A DNA stretch of 64,000 nt from Streptococcus sp. CF8_St5-11 (lineage in GTDB: Bacteria; Bacillota; Bacilli; Lactobacillales; Streptococcaceae), in contig NZ_JANCOJ010000001.1 in assembly GCF_024295625.1 (NCBI RefSeq), positions 372,001 to 436,000 of the forward strand, read 5' to 3'. Below the pieces are notes generated by a model. It had not been told where the DNA came from and ran no database searches. It saw nothing but the letters and a program-made list of their open reading frames with translations. This document shows, piece after piece, positions 45,179 through 54,568 of this stretch. Positions within the stretch are counted from its first letter, which is position 1. Each line of letters begins with the position of its first letter. The translations under genes and the position numbers were made by a program.

Positions 45179-48100
45179 CTATTCTGACTGAATTCCAAGA
45201 ATCTCACGAATTTCCTCAACCGATAAACTAGATCGTGTTTCCGTTCCGTCTAAAATCGTTGAGACCAAGTGTCTTTTGGAAGCTTGTAGTTCTTGGATTT
45301 TTTCTTCGATCGTACCACGAGTAATCATGCGGTAAACTTCAACATTTTGTTCCTGTCCCATTCGATGGGCACGTCCAATAGCCTGGTCTTCCACTGCAGG
45401 ATTCCACCACAAATCGACTAAGATGACCGTATCGGCACCAGTGAGGTTCAATCCAACCCCTCCAGCCTTCAGAGAAATGAGAAAAGCATGGCGCTCACCT
45501 GCATTAAAAGCATTGGTCATTTCTTGTCGATCTTTAGCGGGAGTAGAACCTGTGATTTTAAAGGAGGTCATGCCAAGCTGGTCAATCTCCTGCTCTAGGA
45601 TATCCAGCATGCCTCTAAATTGAGAGAAGATCAAAACCCGGTGTTCGCCATCCTTGATTTGACCCAAAAGATCTCGAAGGCTCTCCAATTTCCCACTATC
45701 TCCCTGATAGTCTTCCATAAAGAGGGCGGGGGTATCACAGATTTGGCGAAGGCGCATGAGACCCGAGAGAATTTCCACCTTACTCCGATTTAGTTCTTCC
45801 TCGCTAGAGCTTCGAACCCGATCTTGAATTTGTTTTAATTGAGCCAAATAGATCGTTTTTTGGCTTTCATCCAACTCATTGTGGTAGGTTGTTTCAATCA
45901 AGTCCGGTAATTCTTGGAGCACTTCATCTTTTTTCCGTCTCATGACAAAAGGTTTGACAAATCGTGCAATGGTCTCAGGACTCAATTTTTGAAATTCTCT
46001 TTTAGCTGGGAAGAGCCCTGGAAGGACAATTTGGAAAATGGACCAGAGTTCACCCACATGATTTTCAATCGGTGTCCCAGATAGGGCAAACACATGCGGA
46101 ACCTCAAAGCCACGTAAGTGTTGGGCAATCTTGGTTTGGGCATTTTTCATGACCTGGGCTTCATCTAGAATCAAGTACTCATACTGATTCTTCTGGTATT
46201 CCTCCACATCTTGACGAAAAGACGCGTAACTAGTGATAACTACCTGTGGATTGGTTGCGATGAGTTCATCTCGGTGCTGCTTGAGACCATAGACGACTGC
46301 CACTTCCATCTGAGGAGCGAATTTTGAAAATTCTTGTTTCCAATTGTAGATGAGACTAGATGGAGCTAGAATCAAGATTTTAGTTTCTTTTTTTGCGACA
46401 CTGGTCAAGAAGGAAATAGTCTGCAGGGTTTTCCCAAGCCCCATATCATCCGCTAAAATACCACCAAAACCATAATGATTTAACATGGAGAACCATTTAA
46501 CCCCTGTTTCTTGGTAATCCCTTAGGGTCGCTTGGATTGTCATCTGAGGGAGTTGGAAGTCTTCTGGATGAGTCAAATCATGAGCTAAATTTCGAAAGTC
46601 TTCTGAAAAATGAACATTGTCTTGATCTGCCAACAAATCAGATAGCTGATAAGCGGCAATCCGGCGGGCTTGTAGTTTCCCACCCTTGCTCATTTTCGCC
46701 CGCAGATCTGCTAAGGCTCGACTGATCTTCTTGGTTTCTTCATCAAAGACAAGAACTTTCCCTGTATGGCTGACAAAATAGTCTTTTTGCCCTACTAGAG
46801 CTTTGAGGACCTGGTCCACTTCGGCTGGATCCACACTTTCAAAGTCAAAACCGATCTCCAGTAGACTGCCATTGGTTTTAACATCAATTTTTGGACGCTC
46901 CACTTGATAAAGATCTAAAAGGCTATCAGAGAGGGTAACCTCTCCTAAGGCTTCAAAAGTCGGGATCTGTTGGTGAAAGAATGGATAGATTTGCTCACTT
47001 GATAAAGGACTTCTTTGGGAAGAAAAATCATCCGTAAAACCTGCTGCTAGCATGGTTGAAAAAACTTCTTGCTCCTTATCGAAATCACTAGAATAAGGAA
47101 GATTGAGAAGTTCCTCACGCGTGGTCACCACACGATCCTGGTATTGAAAGACAACATCCAGTAATACAGTCTGATCCTGTGCTAGATCAAAATGAAATTC
47201 CGGAGTGAAATCGTGGATTAAAAAGCTGGTCGGGGCTGTTATTTGTCCCAGTTTTTTGAACTCTTTTAGACTATAGGAAAGTTTGGTCTGATCCGTTGGA
47301 CCAAAATGCAGGCGTTTTTTGCGATCCTGATCCATTGGAAGATCTTGGATGGCCTTCCATAGGGTTCGCTGTTGGGGCGTCAGGTGATAGAAGACACCAT
47401 TTCGAAACAGGTAAACAGCCGACTCGACAACCTTCACTTGTGGCTCCGTAATGATCAATTCGTAAAAATCACCATGGTCTTCCACCTGAAAATGAAAGAG
47501 ATCTTCCTCCCCATGGACATCCTGAAAATAGACTTCAGAAAAATCATACAAGCTGTATTGCAAGAGGAAAGAATCCAAATTCATCAGTAATTCTACAGCT
47601 TCTTCAAAGAGAGTCGGTGGAAAATAAAGATGGCGCCCAGCATTGGGAAAGAAATCTTGCTCTTTCGAGCCACTATCTGTGACCAAGCCTTGTAGGAAAT
47701 TGATCACATCCTGACTAGGCCCATCAAATTCTAAATAAGAAATGGGTTCATAGTAACTTTTGCCAATTGCAAAGTGGCCTTCTTTTTGAAGGGTCTGCAA
47801 AAAAGCTAGCACATCTCTGATCACATAAGAACGCTCGTCTGGCAAGCGACGAATGCGAAGGGTCCACAAGAATTGACCAGAGTATTCATCCTCCTGCCCG
47901 ACTGCTGATAAGACATAACGTGTTGCTTTCTTTTCGATTTTTGGAAGAACCTGGTCTAAAAACAAACTTCCAAAAGAGACCTTCTCCTGCGTTTCTTCAG
48001 TCGCCGTGGCGTCTTCTTCAAGACTTGCAAGAGCTGCTTTCCCACTGTCATCATTCTTCAAGAAAGCTTCTACAGCTGCCAGATGCGTACAGAATTTTTT

Positions 48101-48277
48101 CTTTTGAAAGAAAGCACAGCTACAAAAAACGGCGTCGTCATCCAAACTGTACCGCAAGCTTTCTTCTTCCACCCGAAAATACAGGTATTTTTCTTTTACT
48201 TCCTGAAGGGAAACCTTCCCAGCTTCATAGAGAAGGCTCCCTTGTGAACGAACCTTCCCAGGAATTAATTTTGCCAT
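45179..48277 (-). CDS. SNF2-family helicase with SWIM zinc finger
   Basis: A 1032-residue Swi2/Snf2 ATPase. An N-terminal SWIM zinc finger (CSCAFFQKKKFCTHLAAVEAF, about residues 51-71) is followed by a bacterial SNF2-associated region. The helicase core runs from about 590: Walker A DDMGLGKTLQTI, motif II LILDEAQVMKN (DEAQ, not DEAH), ALSGTPIENH, VLIFSQFRG, and VI AIGRAHRMGQ. Probably remodels protein-DNA complexes or RNA polymerase, but no function is established. ATG 48277 chosen (MAKLIPGKV). Confidence 0.92.
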   Translation of the reverse strand: MAKLIPGKVRSQGSLLYEAGKVSLQEVKEKYLYFRVEEESLRYSLDDDAVFCSCAFFQKKKFCTHLAAVEAFLKNDDSGKAALASLEEDATATEETQEKVSFGSLFLDQVLPKIEKKATRYVLSAVGQEDEYSGQFLWTLRIRRLPDERSYVIRDVLAFLQTLQKEGHFAIGKSYYEPISYLEFDGPSQDVINFLQGLVTDSGSKEQDFFPNAGRHLYFPPTLFEEAVELLMNLDSFLLQYSLYDFSEVYFQDVHGEEDLFHFQVEDHGDFYELIITEPQVKVVESAVYLFRNGVFYHLTPQQRTLWKAIQDLPMDQDRKKRLHFGPTDQTKLSYSLKEFKKLGQITAPTSFLIHDFTPEFHFDLAQDQTVLLDVVFQYQDRVVTTREELLNLPYSSDFDKEQEVFSTMLAAGFTDDFSSQRSPLSSEQIYPFFHQQIPTFEALGEVTLSDSLLDLYQVERPKIDVKTNGSLLEIGFDFESVDPAEVDQVLKALVGQKDYFVSHTGKVLVFDEETKKISRALADLRAKMSKGGKLQARRIAAYQLSDLLADQDNVHFSEDFRNLAHDLTHPEDFQLPQMTIQATLRDYQETGVKWFSMLNHYGFGGILADDMGLGKTLQTISFLTSVAKKETKILILAPSSLIYNWKQEFSKFAPQMEVAVVYGLKQHRDELIATNPQVVITSYASFRQDVEEYQKNQYEYLILDEAQVMKNAQTKIAQHLRGFEVPHVFALSGTPIENHVGELWSIFQIVLPGLFPAKREFQKLSPETIARFVKPFVMRRKKDEVLQELPDLIETTYHNELDESQKTIYLAQLKQIQDRVRSSSEEELNRSKVEILSGLMRLRQICDTPALFMEDYQGDSGKLESLRDLLGQIKDGEHRVLIFSQFRGMLDILEQEIDQLGMTSFKITGSTPAKDRQEMTNAFNAGERHAFLISLKAGGVGLNLTGADTVILVDLWWNPAVEDQAIGRAHRMGQEQNVEVYRMITRGTIEEKIQELQASKRHLVSTILDGTETRSSLSVEEIREILGIQSE

Positions 48278-48373
48278 GTTTACCACCTTAGATTAATCCC
48301 TTTATTATACCATATTTAAGATAAAATTAGAAAAGATAATTTTACTATTAAAAGGATTTTAACTTACTTTTAG

Positions 48374-48401
48374 AAAAAAACTGAGACAGTCTTGTCCCAG
48401 C
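48374..48401 (-). terminator. Terminator upstream of the SNF2 gene
   Basis: CTGGGACA/TGTCTCAG, eight pairs (one G-U), followed by seven T on the minus strand. It belongs to some transcript between der and the SNF2 gene. Confidence 0.8.
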
Positions 48402-48430
48402 TTTTCACCTGATTTCGTAATAGAGTTACC

Positions 48431-48637
48431 TCAATCAGCTATCCATGATTTTTCTCTTTTAACCGTCTGAGCGAACAATAGACAGAATAGCTAAATAGAG
48501 AGGAGAAAGATCCCGATAGCCCACAAAAAATACGACCTATTTTTTAATAAAATCCCCAACAATAGGATCAAGAGCTCCAAGCTTACGATCGAACCGAGAA
48601 ACAAGAGATACAGATAGATTTTAAATAATAAGTACAC
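48431..48637 (-). pseudogene. Possible decayed small membrane-protein gene
   Basis: From GTG 48637 the minus strand reads VYLLFKIYLYLLFLGSIVSL, continues with ELLILLLGILLKNRSYFLWA and IGIFLLSI, and stops at TAG 48491; beyond the stop the frame continues LFCLLFAQTVKREKSWIAD to 48431. This looks like two or three membrane helices and a charged tail with an internal stop. There is no ATG and no good ribosome site, so a fossil is more likely than a gene. Family not recognised. Confidence 0.3.
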
Positions 48638-48765
48638 AAACCTAAAGCTCTCATGATCTTCATGAGTTTACTCTACTCATCCTTAAAAAAGCATAAGGAA
48701 TAAAGAATATCCGGACTATGAAACTACGCATCTGACTATCCTTCACTTCATTTTACCAGCTTATT

Positions 48766-48790
48766 AAAAAAAGCAACGCTTATGCGCTAC
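48766..48790 (-). terminator. der terminator
   Basis: GTAGCGC/GCGTTGC stem (two G-U pairs) with loop ATAA and a run of seven T on the minus strand. Confidence 0.7.
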
Positions 48791-48875
48791 TTTTAGTTGT
48801 TTTCATAGTTGGAAGAATGAGCGTTTTATCATTTGAAATATCCTTCTCCACTTTGATCCATTTGTCTCGTATTCC

Positions 48876-50186
48876 CTACTTCCGTTTTCGCGCAATCAAA
48901 TGGATCGGAGTTCCTTCAAAAACAAAGGCCTTGCGAATTTGGTTTTCTAAGAAACGGAGGTATGAGAAGTGCATCAGTTCTTCTTCGTTAACAAAGACCA
49001 CAAAAGTTGGCGGCTTGGTTGCCACTTGTGTCGCATAGAAGATCTTGAGGCGTTTTCCTTTGTCGGTCGGAGTTGGATTAATGGCAATGGCATCCATAAT
49101 CACATCGTTCAAGACAGCTGAAGGAATCCGTGTATTTTGACTTTCACTGATCTGTTTGATCATCTCTGGCAACTTGTGCAAGCGTTGTTTGGTTAAGGCA
49201 GAGACAAAAACAATCGGCGCATAAGAAAGGTATTGGAATTGATCGCGAATGTCATCTTCCCACTGCTTCATGGTATGGTTGTCTTTTTCAATGGTATCCC
49301 ATTTGTTGACAACAATGATCATGCCTTTACCAGCTTCATGAGCAAAGCCAGCGATCCGCTTGTCATACTCCCGAATCCCTTCTTCGGCATTAATGACCAT
49401 CAAAACCACATCTGAACGGTCGATGGCCCGCATGGCACGCATGACAGAATATTTCTCTGTGTTTTCATAGATTTTACCAGATTTGCGCATACCAGCTGTA
49501 TCGATCATGGTAAATTCTTGGCCATCTGCATCGGTAAAATGGGTATCGATGGCATCACGTGTGGTTCCAGCAACAGGGCTTGCGATGACCCGGTCTTCTC
49601 CAAGGATCGCATTGATCAAGCTTGATTTCCCAACATTTGGGCGACCAATCAAGCTAAATTTGATGATATCTGGATTTTCTTCTTCTGTGTCATTCGGAAG
49701 ATTTTCGATGATGGCATCGAGCACATCCCCAGTTCCGATCCCGTGGACAGAGGATACCGGTAGTGGCTCACCTAGTCCTAAGGCATAAAAGTCATAGATA
49801 TCATTGCGCATCTCTGGGTTATCCACCTTGTTGACTGCAAGAATCACCGGTTTATGGGTCTTATACAAGATACGAGTGACATATTCATCCGCATCCGTGA
49901 TCCCTTCTTTCCCAGAAACGACAAAGACGATCACATCTGCTTCGTCCATAGCAATTTCTGCCTGATGCTTGATTTGCTCCATAAATGGGGCATCTACGTC
50001 ATCAATTCCCCCCGTATCAATGATACTAAATTTTCGATTCAACCACTCAGCTGTTGCATAAATGCGGTCACGAGTGACTCCTTCTACATCCTCAACGATG
50101 GAAATCCGCTCACCGGCAATCCGGTTAAAGAGTGTAGATTTTCCGACATTGGGACGGCCTACAATCGCAATAGTTGGTAGGGCCAT
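48876..50186 (-). CDS. der: Ribosome assembly GTPase Der (EngA)
   Basis: Tandem-GTPase factor for 50S subunit maturation, 436 residues. Two G domains, each with a full set: GRPNVGKST (9-17), DTGGID, NKVD; and GRPNVGKSS (about 182-190), DTAGMR, NKWD. The C-terminal KH-like domain ([23 protein letters not shown]) contacts rRNA. Start [13 protein letters not shown] is standard. Confidence 0.98.
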   Translation of the reverse strand: MALPTIAIVGRPNVGKSTLFNRIAGERISIVEDVEGVTRDRIYATAEWLNRKFSIIDTGGIDDVDAPFMEQIKHQAEIAMDEADVIVFVVSGKEGITDADEYVTRILYKTHKPVILAVNKVDNPEMRNDIYDFYALGLGEPLPVSSVHGIGTGDVLDAIIENLPNDTEEENPDIIKFSLIGRPNVGKSSLINAILGEDRVIASPVAGTTRDAIDTHFTDADGQEFTMIDTAGMRKSGKIYENTEKYSVMRAMRAIDRSDVVLMVINAEEGIREYDKRIAGFAHEAGKGMIIVVNKWDTIEKDNHTMKQWEDDIRDQFQYLSYAPIVFVSALTKQRLHKLPEMIKQISESQNTRIPSAVLNDVIMDAIAINPTPTDKGKRLKIFYATQVATKPPTFVVFVNEEELMHFSYLRFLENQIRKAFVFEGTPIHLIARKRK

Positions 50187-50243
50187 GATTTCCTCTTTTC
50201 TAATGAAAGGCGAGACCTCGGTTCAAGAACGCCTCTCTTCATT

Positions 50244-50957
50244 TCATAATAGTTTGTGTTTTTCTAGTAGTTTTTTGGTCTCTTCTTGTTCAGGTTGACC
50301 AAATTGAGCTGCAAGGCGCTCGCTCCAGCTGTCTGTTGCACGCGCTCCAGCATAATCTGCCTGAACCTTGTCATAGGCAGTCACAACTGATGGGTCTTGT
50401 TCTTGGTATTCTTCTTCAAAAGCAACCTGCTCCAATGGCAAACGTGGTTTCACCGCATGTTGCTGGTTGGGTACTCCGAGAGCAATCCCAAAAACCGGAT
50501 AGGTATAGTCTGGCAGACGGAAGAGTTCTGCGACTTCTTCTGAACAGTAGCGCAACATGCCGATCATCACTCCACCATAGCCGAGACTTTCAGCTGCCAA
50601 TAGCGTGTTTTGAGCTGCTAGAGCCGCATCCACTGAGGTGATCAGTAAGTTGTCCACCCCTTCAGGATGGAAATCCTGCTCATGAAGTTTGACAGCTTTT
50701 TCAGCACGGTTTAAATCTCCAACAAAGAGGAGAAAGACATCTGATTGGCGAATCGCTTCTTGAGGAAGCAAGTCGTAAAGAGCTTCTTTCTTTTCCTTGC
50801 TTTTGACCACAATCACAGAATAAGACTGAAAGTTTTTCCAACTTGATGCCATCTGCCCAGCTGATAAAATTTCCTTGAGGTCAGCTTCTTTGATGGCTTC
50901 TTCCTTAAAACGGCGAACAGAAAAATGAGATTTCATTAAACGGATGGTTTCATTCAT
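50244..50957 (-). CDS. Nitroreductase-family NAD(P)H oxidoreductase
   Basis: A 237-residue FMN-dependent oxidoreductase of the NfsA/Frp-like type. FMN-phosphate-binding residues are in SHFSVRRFKEE (10-20); SVDAALAAQNTLLAAESLGYGGVMIG near 110 and VFGIALGVPNQ near 155 are typical. Substrate range cannot be inferred. Overlaps the dnaI stop by four bases. Confidence 0.9.
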   Translation of the reverse strand: MNETIRLMKSHFSVRRFKEEAIKEADLKEILSAGQMASSWKNFQSYSVIVVKSKEKKEALYDLLPQEAIRQSDVFLLFVGDLNRAEKAVKLHEQDFHPEGVDNLLITSVDAALAAQNTLLAAESLGYGGVMIGMLRYCSEEVAELFRLPDYTYPVFGIALGVPNQQHAVKPRLPLEQVAFEEEYQEQDPSVVTAYDKVQADYAGARATDSWSERLAAQFGQPEQEETKKLLEKHKLL

Positions 50958-51853
50958 CGGCGATTGACTCCTTCCAGATGAATTTCCTTGGCTAAAAATT
51001 TTACGCGCTCCATGACCCGTTTGGCCTGCCAGGTTTCATCTCCATTACGCGAAGCTGCAAAATGACGTTCCAACTCTTCAAAATTAAAGTTAGAAGTAAA
51101 GAAGGTTGGGAGATTTTCCTGCATTCGGTGCTGCAAAATCACTTGTAAGATTTCATCTCGCACCCAGGCTGACATCTGTTCCGCACCGATATCATCGAGA
51201 ATTAAAATTTCGGCTTTTTTCACCTGATCGACGGTTTCTTTGACCGAGCCTGAACTGATGGCATTTTTGACATCGATAGCAAAACTTGGGAAATGAAGTA
51301 GGGTAGTAGAGGCCTGACGTTTTTCGGATAAATCATGAGCCAAGGCTGCCATCATGTAGCTCTTTCCTACTCCAAAATCACCATAGAGGTAGATCCCCTT
51401 TTGATATTCCGGATAGTTGGCCACAAAATTAGCTAATTCCTCAAAGGCCACAAATCTTCCCTTATCATCGAGTTCTACCTTGGCTAGACTCGCTTCTTTC
51501 AAGGTTGAAGGGAGATTGATCAAGTTGAGACGTTGGTTGATCGCAGCTCGTTTTTGGGCTTCGATTAACTCTGGCGTTTCCTCATAAGCGACATCCGCAT
51601 AGCCTTCATTCATGGTGAGGATGGGCTTATAACCTTTGGCAATATAATCCGGATCTCCCAATAAGAAACGGTTGCGTTCACTAATGTATTGATTAAATTT
51701 TGAAATACTCCGTCGAATTTCTTGTTCAGACAAAGACTGGTCCTTGATAAAAGCAGCAACTTCTTGGTCTGCCAAGATCTGTGCGACCAAATCCTCATAG
51801 TTAAATTGACGCGCACGGTTCATGTGAGACATGGTTTGACCTACACTTTCCAT
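50954..51853 (-). CDS. dnaI: Primosomal protein DnaI (helicase loader)
   Basis: AAA+ ATPase that loads the replicative helicase with DnaB and DnaD. 299 residues: an N-terminal helicase-binding domain (1-135), Walker A LYGDFGVGKSYMM (near 165), Walker B ILILDDIGAEQ and sensor TSNFNFEEL. The start MESVGQTM agrees with pneumococcal DnaI. Immediately follows dnaB. Confidence 0.96.
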   Translation of the reverse strand: MESVGQTMSHMNRARQFNYEDLVAQILADQEVAAFIKDQSLSEQEIRRSISKFNQYISERNRFLLGDPDYIAKGYKPILTMNEGYADVAYEETPELIEAQKRAAINQRLNLINLPSTLKEASLAKVELDDKGRFVAFEELANFVANYPEYQKGIYLYGDFGVGKSYMMAALAHDLSEKRQASTTLLHFPSFAIDVKNAISSGSVKETVDQVKKAEILILDDIGAEQMSAWVRDEILQVILQHRMQENLPTFFTSNFNFEELERHFAASRNGDETWQAKRVMERVKFLAKEIHLEGVNRR

Positions 51854-53032
51854 CTACTCACCTCCTTGATTCAGTTTTTCTAATAGGCGTTGTTTCTCTT
51901 TAGCAAGATCCACCTTTTCTGCTTGACTGGTTTGATTTTGATAGTTTGGTTGGCTCCACTTGGGAACATTGCTGTTCTTGCCCTTAGCTGATGTAGGACT
52001 CGTCCCCTTGTTTCCTTGAGCTTTAGCTTGTTCCTGGCGTTCTCGAACTTTTAAAATCGCTAGTTCTGCACTGTTGACCCCTTGATAAGAAAAATCATTT
52101 CCCACCTTCAAAGCATACTTTTCATTGAGATTAGCAGACTGGGTCTTATTAAAGGTCAACAATAAGATGATATTGATCACCTCATCTAATAAGCCTAGAT
52201 CAGCTAACTTGGATAAAGTCTTGCGTTCGCTCTGCGTAATGGTCGCATTGCGCGCCTTCTTAATCTCCGCTAGAAATTGTAGGCTGGATTTTGCCTTAGC
52301 TTCCCTCAGAATAGTTTCTTCCTGACGGCTATAGGACATGCGGGGTTGCTCTTGGCTAGCCTGAGCTAATTTTTGTTTCATTCTCTTTGGAGAGACGGTA
52401 CGGTCTACAGCTGTTTCTTTGGCTAAAAGATACGTTTCATACCAGGTCCATTGCTGCTCATCTGCAATGGCAAAGAGGGCAAGAGTCGCTTCTCCTTCAT
52501 CCGCAAAACGAAGTCCATCACGCCCCATCATTCGCTTAAACATCTCCATATCAAACTGCTGTTTCTTGCTTGGAACAACGGTCACCTCACCAGCATCTAG
52601 TCCAAAGACTTGAGAGAAGGAAACTTGCCGTCTAGTTCCTAAAGAGCGTGCTGGGATCAGATCCTCAACAGCCTTTTCCCCAATCTTTTTTTCAAGCAAG
52701 CGTTTGAAAATAGCATTCGAAAAAAATTGTTCTGATTCAAGAGGAGCATGTAACTGGATGGTGATCCCAACTTCTTCCTCATAGAGATCCATCAACCCCA
52801 TAGCAATTAAACGATCAAAGGCTAGTAGCAACTGTGGAAATCCTATATTCAAGTGATTGAGGATTTGAGCAAGTAAATATTGTTTTTCACCCTGATCATA
52901 AGAGGCGAGCAGATAACGATAAATCGCTACTGTTTCTGTCTCTAAAATAGGCAGGTAATACTGCTCCAATGCAGCCCCTGCCGGTGGAAGAAGATTATTT
53001 TTTAAAAATGCGAAAGGCGTATTGGGCTTCAT
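51854..53032 (-). CDS. dnaB: Replication initiation and membrane attachment protein DnaB
   Basis: Gram-positive primosome protein of the DnaD/DnaB family (not the E. coli helicase), 392 residues. Two DnaD-like domains: an N-terminal winged helix and a C-terminal DDBH2 region around residues 300-345 (LADLGLLDEVINIILLLTFNKT, then YALKVGNDFSYQGV). The tail is low-complexity and basic. Between nrdR and dnaI without gaps, the standard arrangement. Confidence 0.94.
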   Translation of the reverse strand: MKPNTPFAFLKNNLLPPAGAALEQYYLPILETETVAIYRYLLASYDQGEKQYLLAQILNHLNIGFPQLLLAFDRLIAMGLMDLYEEEVGITIQLHAPLESEQFFSNAIFKRLLEKKIGEKAVEDLIPARSLGTRRQVSFSQVFGLDAGEVTVVPSKKQQFDMEMFKRMMGRDGLRFADEGEATLALFAIADEQQWTWYETYLLAKETAVDRTVSPKRMKQKLAQASQEQPRMSYSRQEETILREAKAKSSLQFLAEIKKARNATITQSERKTLSKLADLGLLDEVINIILLLTFNKTQSANLNEKYALKVGNDFSYQGVNSAELAILKVRERQEQAKAQGNKGTSPTSAKGKNSNVPKWSQPNYQNQTSQAEKVDLAKEKQRLLEKLNQGGE

Positions 53033-53506
53033 CTATTTTTCCTTTTTCTTCTTGGTTCCCTTCGTAATTTGTTTCAAGAGGGTCTCTAACTCACCGACAT
53101 CCTTGAAACTCCGGTAAACACTAGCAAAACGGACATAGGTGATCTCATCTAGATCTGCTAACTCATCCATGACCAACGAACCAATATATTCACTGTTGAT
53201 TTCATTATCACTTTGGCTGCGAACCTTTTGCTCGATCCGGTTTACAATTTCTTCAATTTCGTCACTAGAAACAGGCCGTTTTTGAGCTGAGCGGATAATA
53301 CCATTAAAGATTTTATCACGAGAAAATTGCTCGCGTGTCCCATCCTTTTTGACAACCACTAGGGTCCGCTCTTCCACTCGTTCGTAGGTAGTAAAGCGAT
53401 AATGGCATTCTTCGCATTCCCTGCGACGACGGATGGTGTTCCCATCTTCAGCTTGTCGACTATCCACCACACTAGACTTACTTCCACCACATTTTGGACA
53501 ACGCAT
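53033..53506 (-). CDS. nrdR: Transcriptional repressor NrdR
   Basis: Represses ribonucleotide reductase genes when dATP is high. 157 residues with a zinc ribbon (CPKCGG...[12 protein letters not shown], cysteines at 3, 6, 31 and 34) and an ATP-cone domain ([20 protein letters not shown]). First gene of the nrdR-dnaB-dnaI group. Confidence 0.97.
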   Translation of the reverse strand: MRCPKCGGSKSSVVDSRQAEDGNTIRRRRECEECHYRFTTYERVEERTLVVVKKDGTREQFSRDKIFNGIIRSAQKRPVSSDEIEEIVNRIEQKVRSQSDNEINSEYIGSLVMDELADLDEITYVRFASVYRSFKDVGELETLLKQITKGTKKKKEK

Positions 53507-53612
53507 TTGCTACCTCCTTAAACTGTTTTAACACTTCATTCTACCATAAATTGAATCGTAAAGAAAGCAGAAGAACAGGAGAATCCCCTATGGTTGCTCC
53601 TCATTGATCCAT

Positions 53613-53663
53613 AAAAAAGAGTCGAAGGACGATTGAATAAAATCGTTTTCCTTTCGACTCTCC
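53613..53663 (-). terminator. Terminator of the EEP hydrolase gene
   Basis: AGAGTCGAA/TTCGACTCT stem extended by GGA/TCC, with a large loop containing AACGATTTT, then six T on the minus strand. Confidence 0.8.
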
Positions 53664-53670
53664 ATTTATA

Positions 53671-54483
53671 TTAAAGTGATAATTCAGCTTCTAAGCCATA
53701 GTGATCACTGACATGGGGTTTGTTTTGATCATCAAAAATGACATGTAGACGCTGGATGTCCCATTCTGGACTTGCAAAGACGTAATCGATTCGCAATGGA
53801 ACTTGATTATCCGTCCAGCCATCGATTCCAGGACCTACAGTATAAGTCCCCTTTGTTTCTTTGGCTTCGATAAAACTATCTTGAAGTTTTAGCGAACTGG
53901 ATAGAATCGTTTCATACCCTTCTTGACCAGCAGGATTATTGAAATCACCAGCTAGAATAAAAGGTTTGCCTACTTGGCTGAAGTAGTTCTCAATGCGTGG
54001 CCACTCAAATTGGAAACCTTTGTCCCACCAAGAAAGATGGACGCTGGCAACAGCAATCTCTTTGCCATCTACACTTGTATGGGCAACAGCTACTCGACGA
54101 GTATGGTAGTCCGTTGGATCATCCATATTGGATACCAAAATCTCATCCGCCTTCAAGGGTTGACGCGAAAGAACGGCCACACCCTCATTGAGGTGATCAT
54201 AGCCAATATGGTTGTAGGCCCAAGTCCAATAATAGTGGAGTCCATGAGCAGCTAACTCTTCTACCAATACGCGAACAAAGTGATCCTTGTGAATCGCTAC
54301 AGATGATGGCAAAGCTTGATAATACTCATCTGTTTCGACTGTTTCTGAGGCCATTTCTTGATTGACCTCTTGGAAACAGATCACATCATATTGCGCTTCT
54401 AAAATTTGTTCCTTGAGGGTTTCAAATTTTTGCTGAGCATTCTCTTCCATCCAACTATGGGAATTTAATGTTAAAAATTTCAT
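53671..54483 (-). CDS. Endonuclease/exonuclease/phosphatase family protein
   Basis: A 270-residue EEP-fold hydrolase without a signal peptide. Catalytic blocks appear in order: TLNSHSW, CFQEVNQE (near 41), VASVHLSWWDKG, LAGDFNNPAG, RIDYVFAS and SDHYGLEAEL. Length and motifs suggest a cytoplasmic phosphodiesterase rather than a secreted nuclease like the one at 6597. ATG 54483 chosen (MKFLTLNSHSW), with AGGAG upstream. Substrate unknown. Confidence 0.88.
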   Translation of the reverse strand: MKFLTLNSHSWMEENAQQKFETLKEQILEAQYDVICFQEVNQEMASETVETDEYYQALPSSVAIHKDHFVRVLVEELAAHGLHYYWTWAYNHIGYDHLNEGVAVLSRQPLKADEILVSNMDDPTDYHTRRVAVAHTSVDGKEIAVASVHLSWWDKGFQFEWPRIENYFSQVGKPFILAGDFNNPAGQEGYETILSSSLKLQDSFIEAKETKGTYTVGPGIDGWTDNQVPLRIDYVFASPEWDIQRLHVIFDDQNKPHVSDHYGLEAELSL

Positions 54484-54568
54484 CCCCTGATTTCTCCTTC
54501 TCTCCAAATCAAGAAACGGCAAGAGGCCGGGTGCACTGCCCCAACCTCATTTTCTTTGCCGACGTCTC

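Larger units (their letters stand above)
48278..48875. other. 598-base gap between SNF2 gene and der
   Basis: Unusually long gap for this window. On the minus strand it has the der terminator (48766-48790), about 360 bases of unclear content with a possible decayed small gene (48431-48637), and a second strong terminator (48374-48401). The spacing suggests an independent transcript. Confidence 0.6.
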
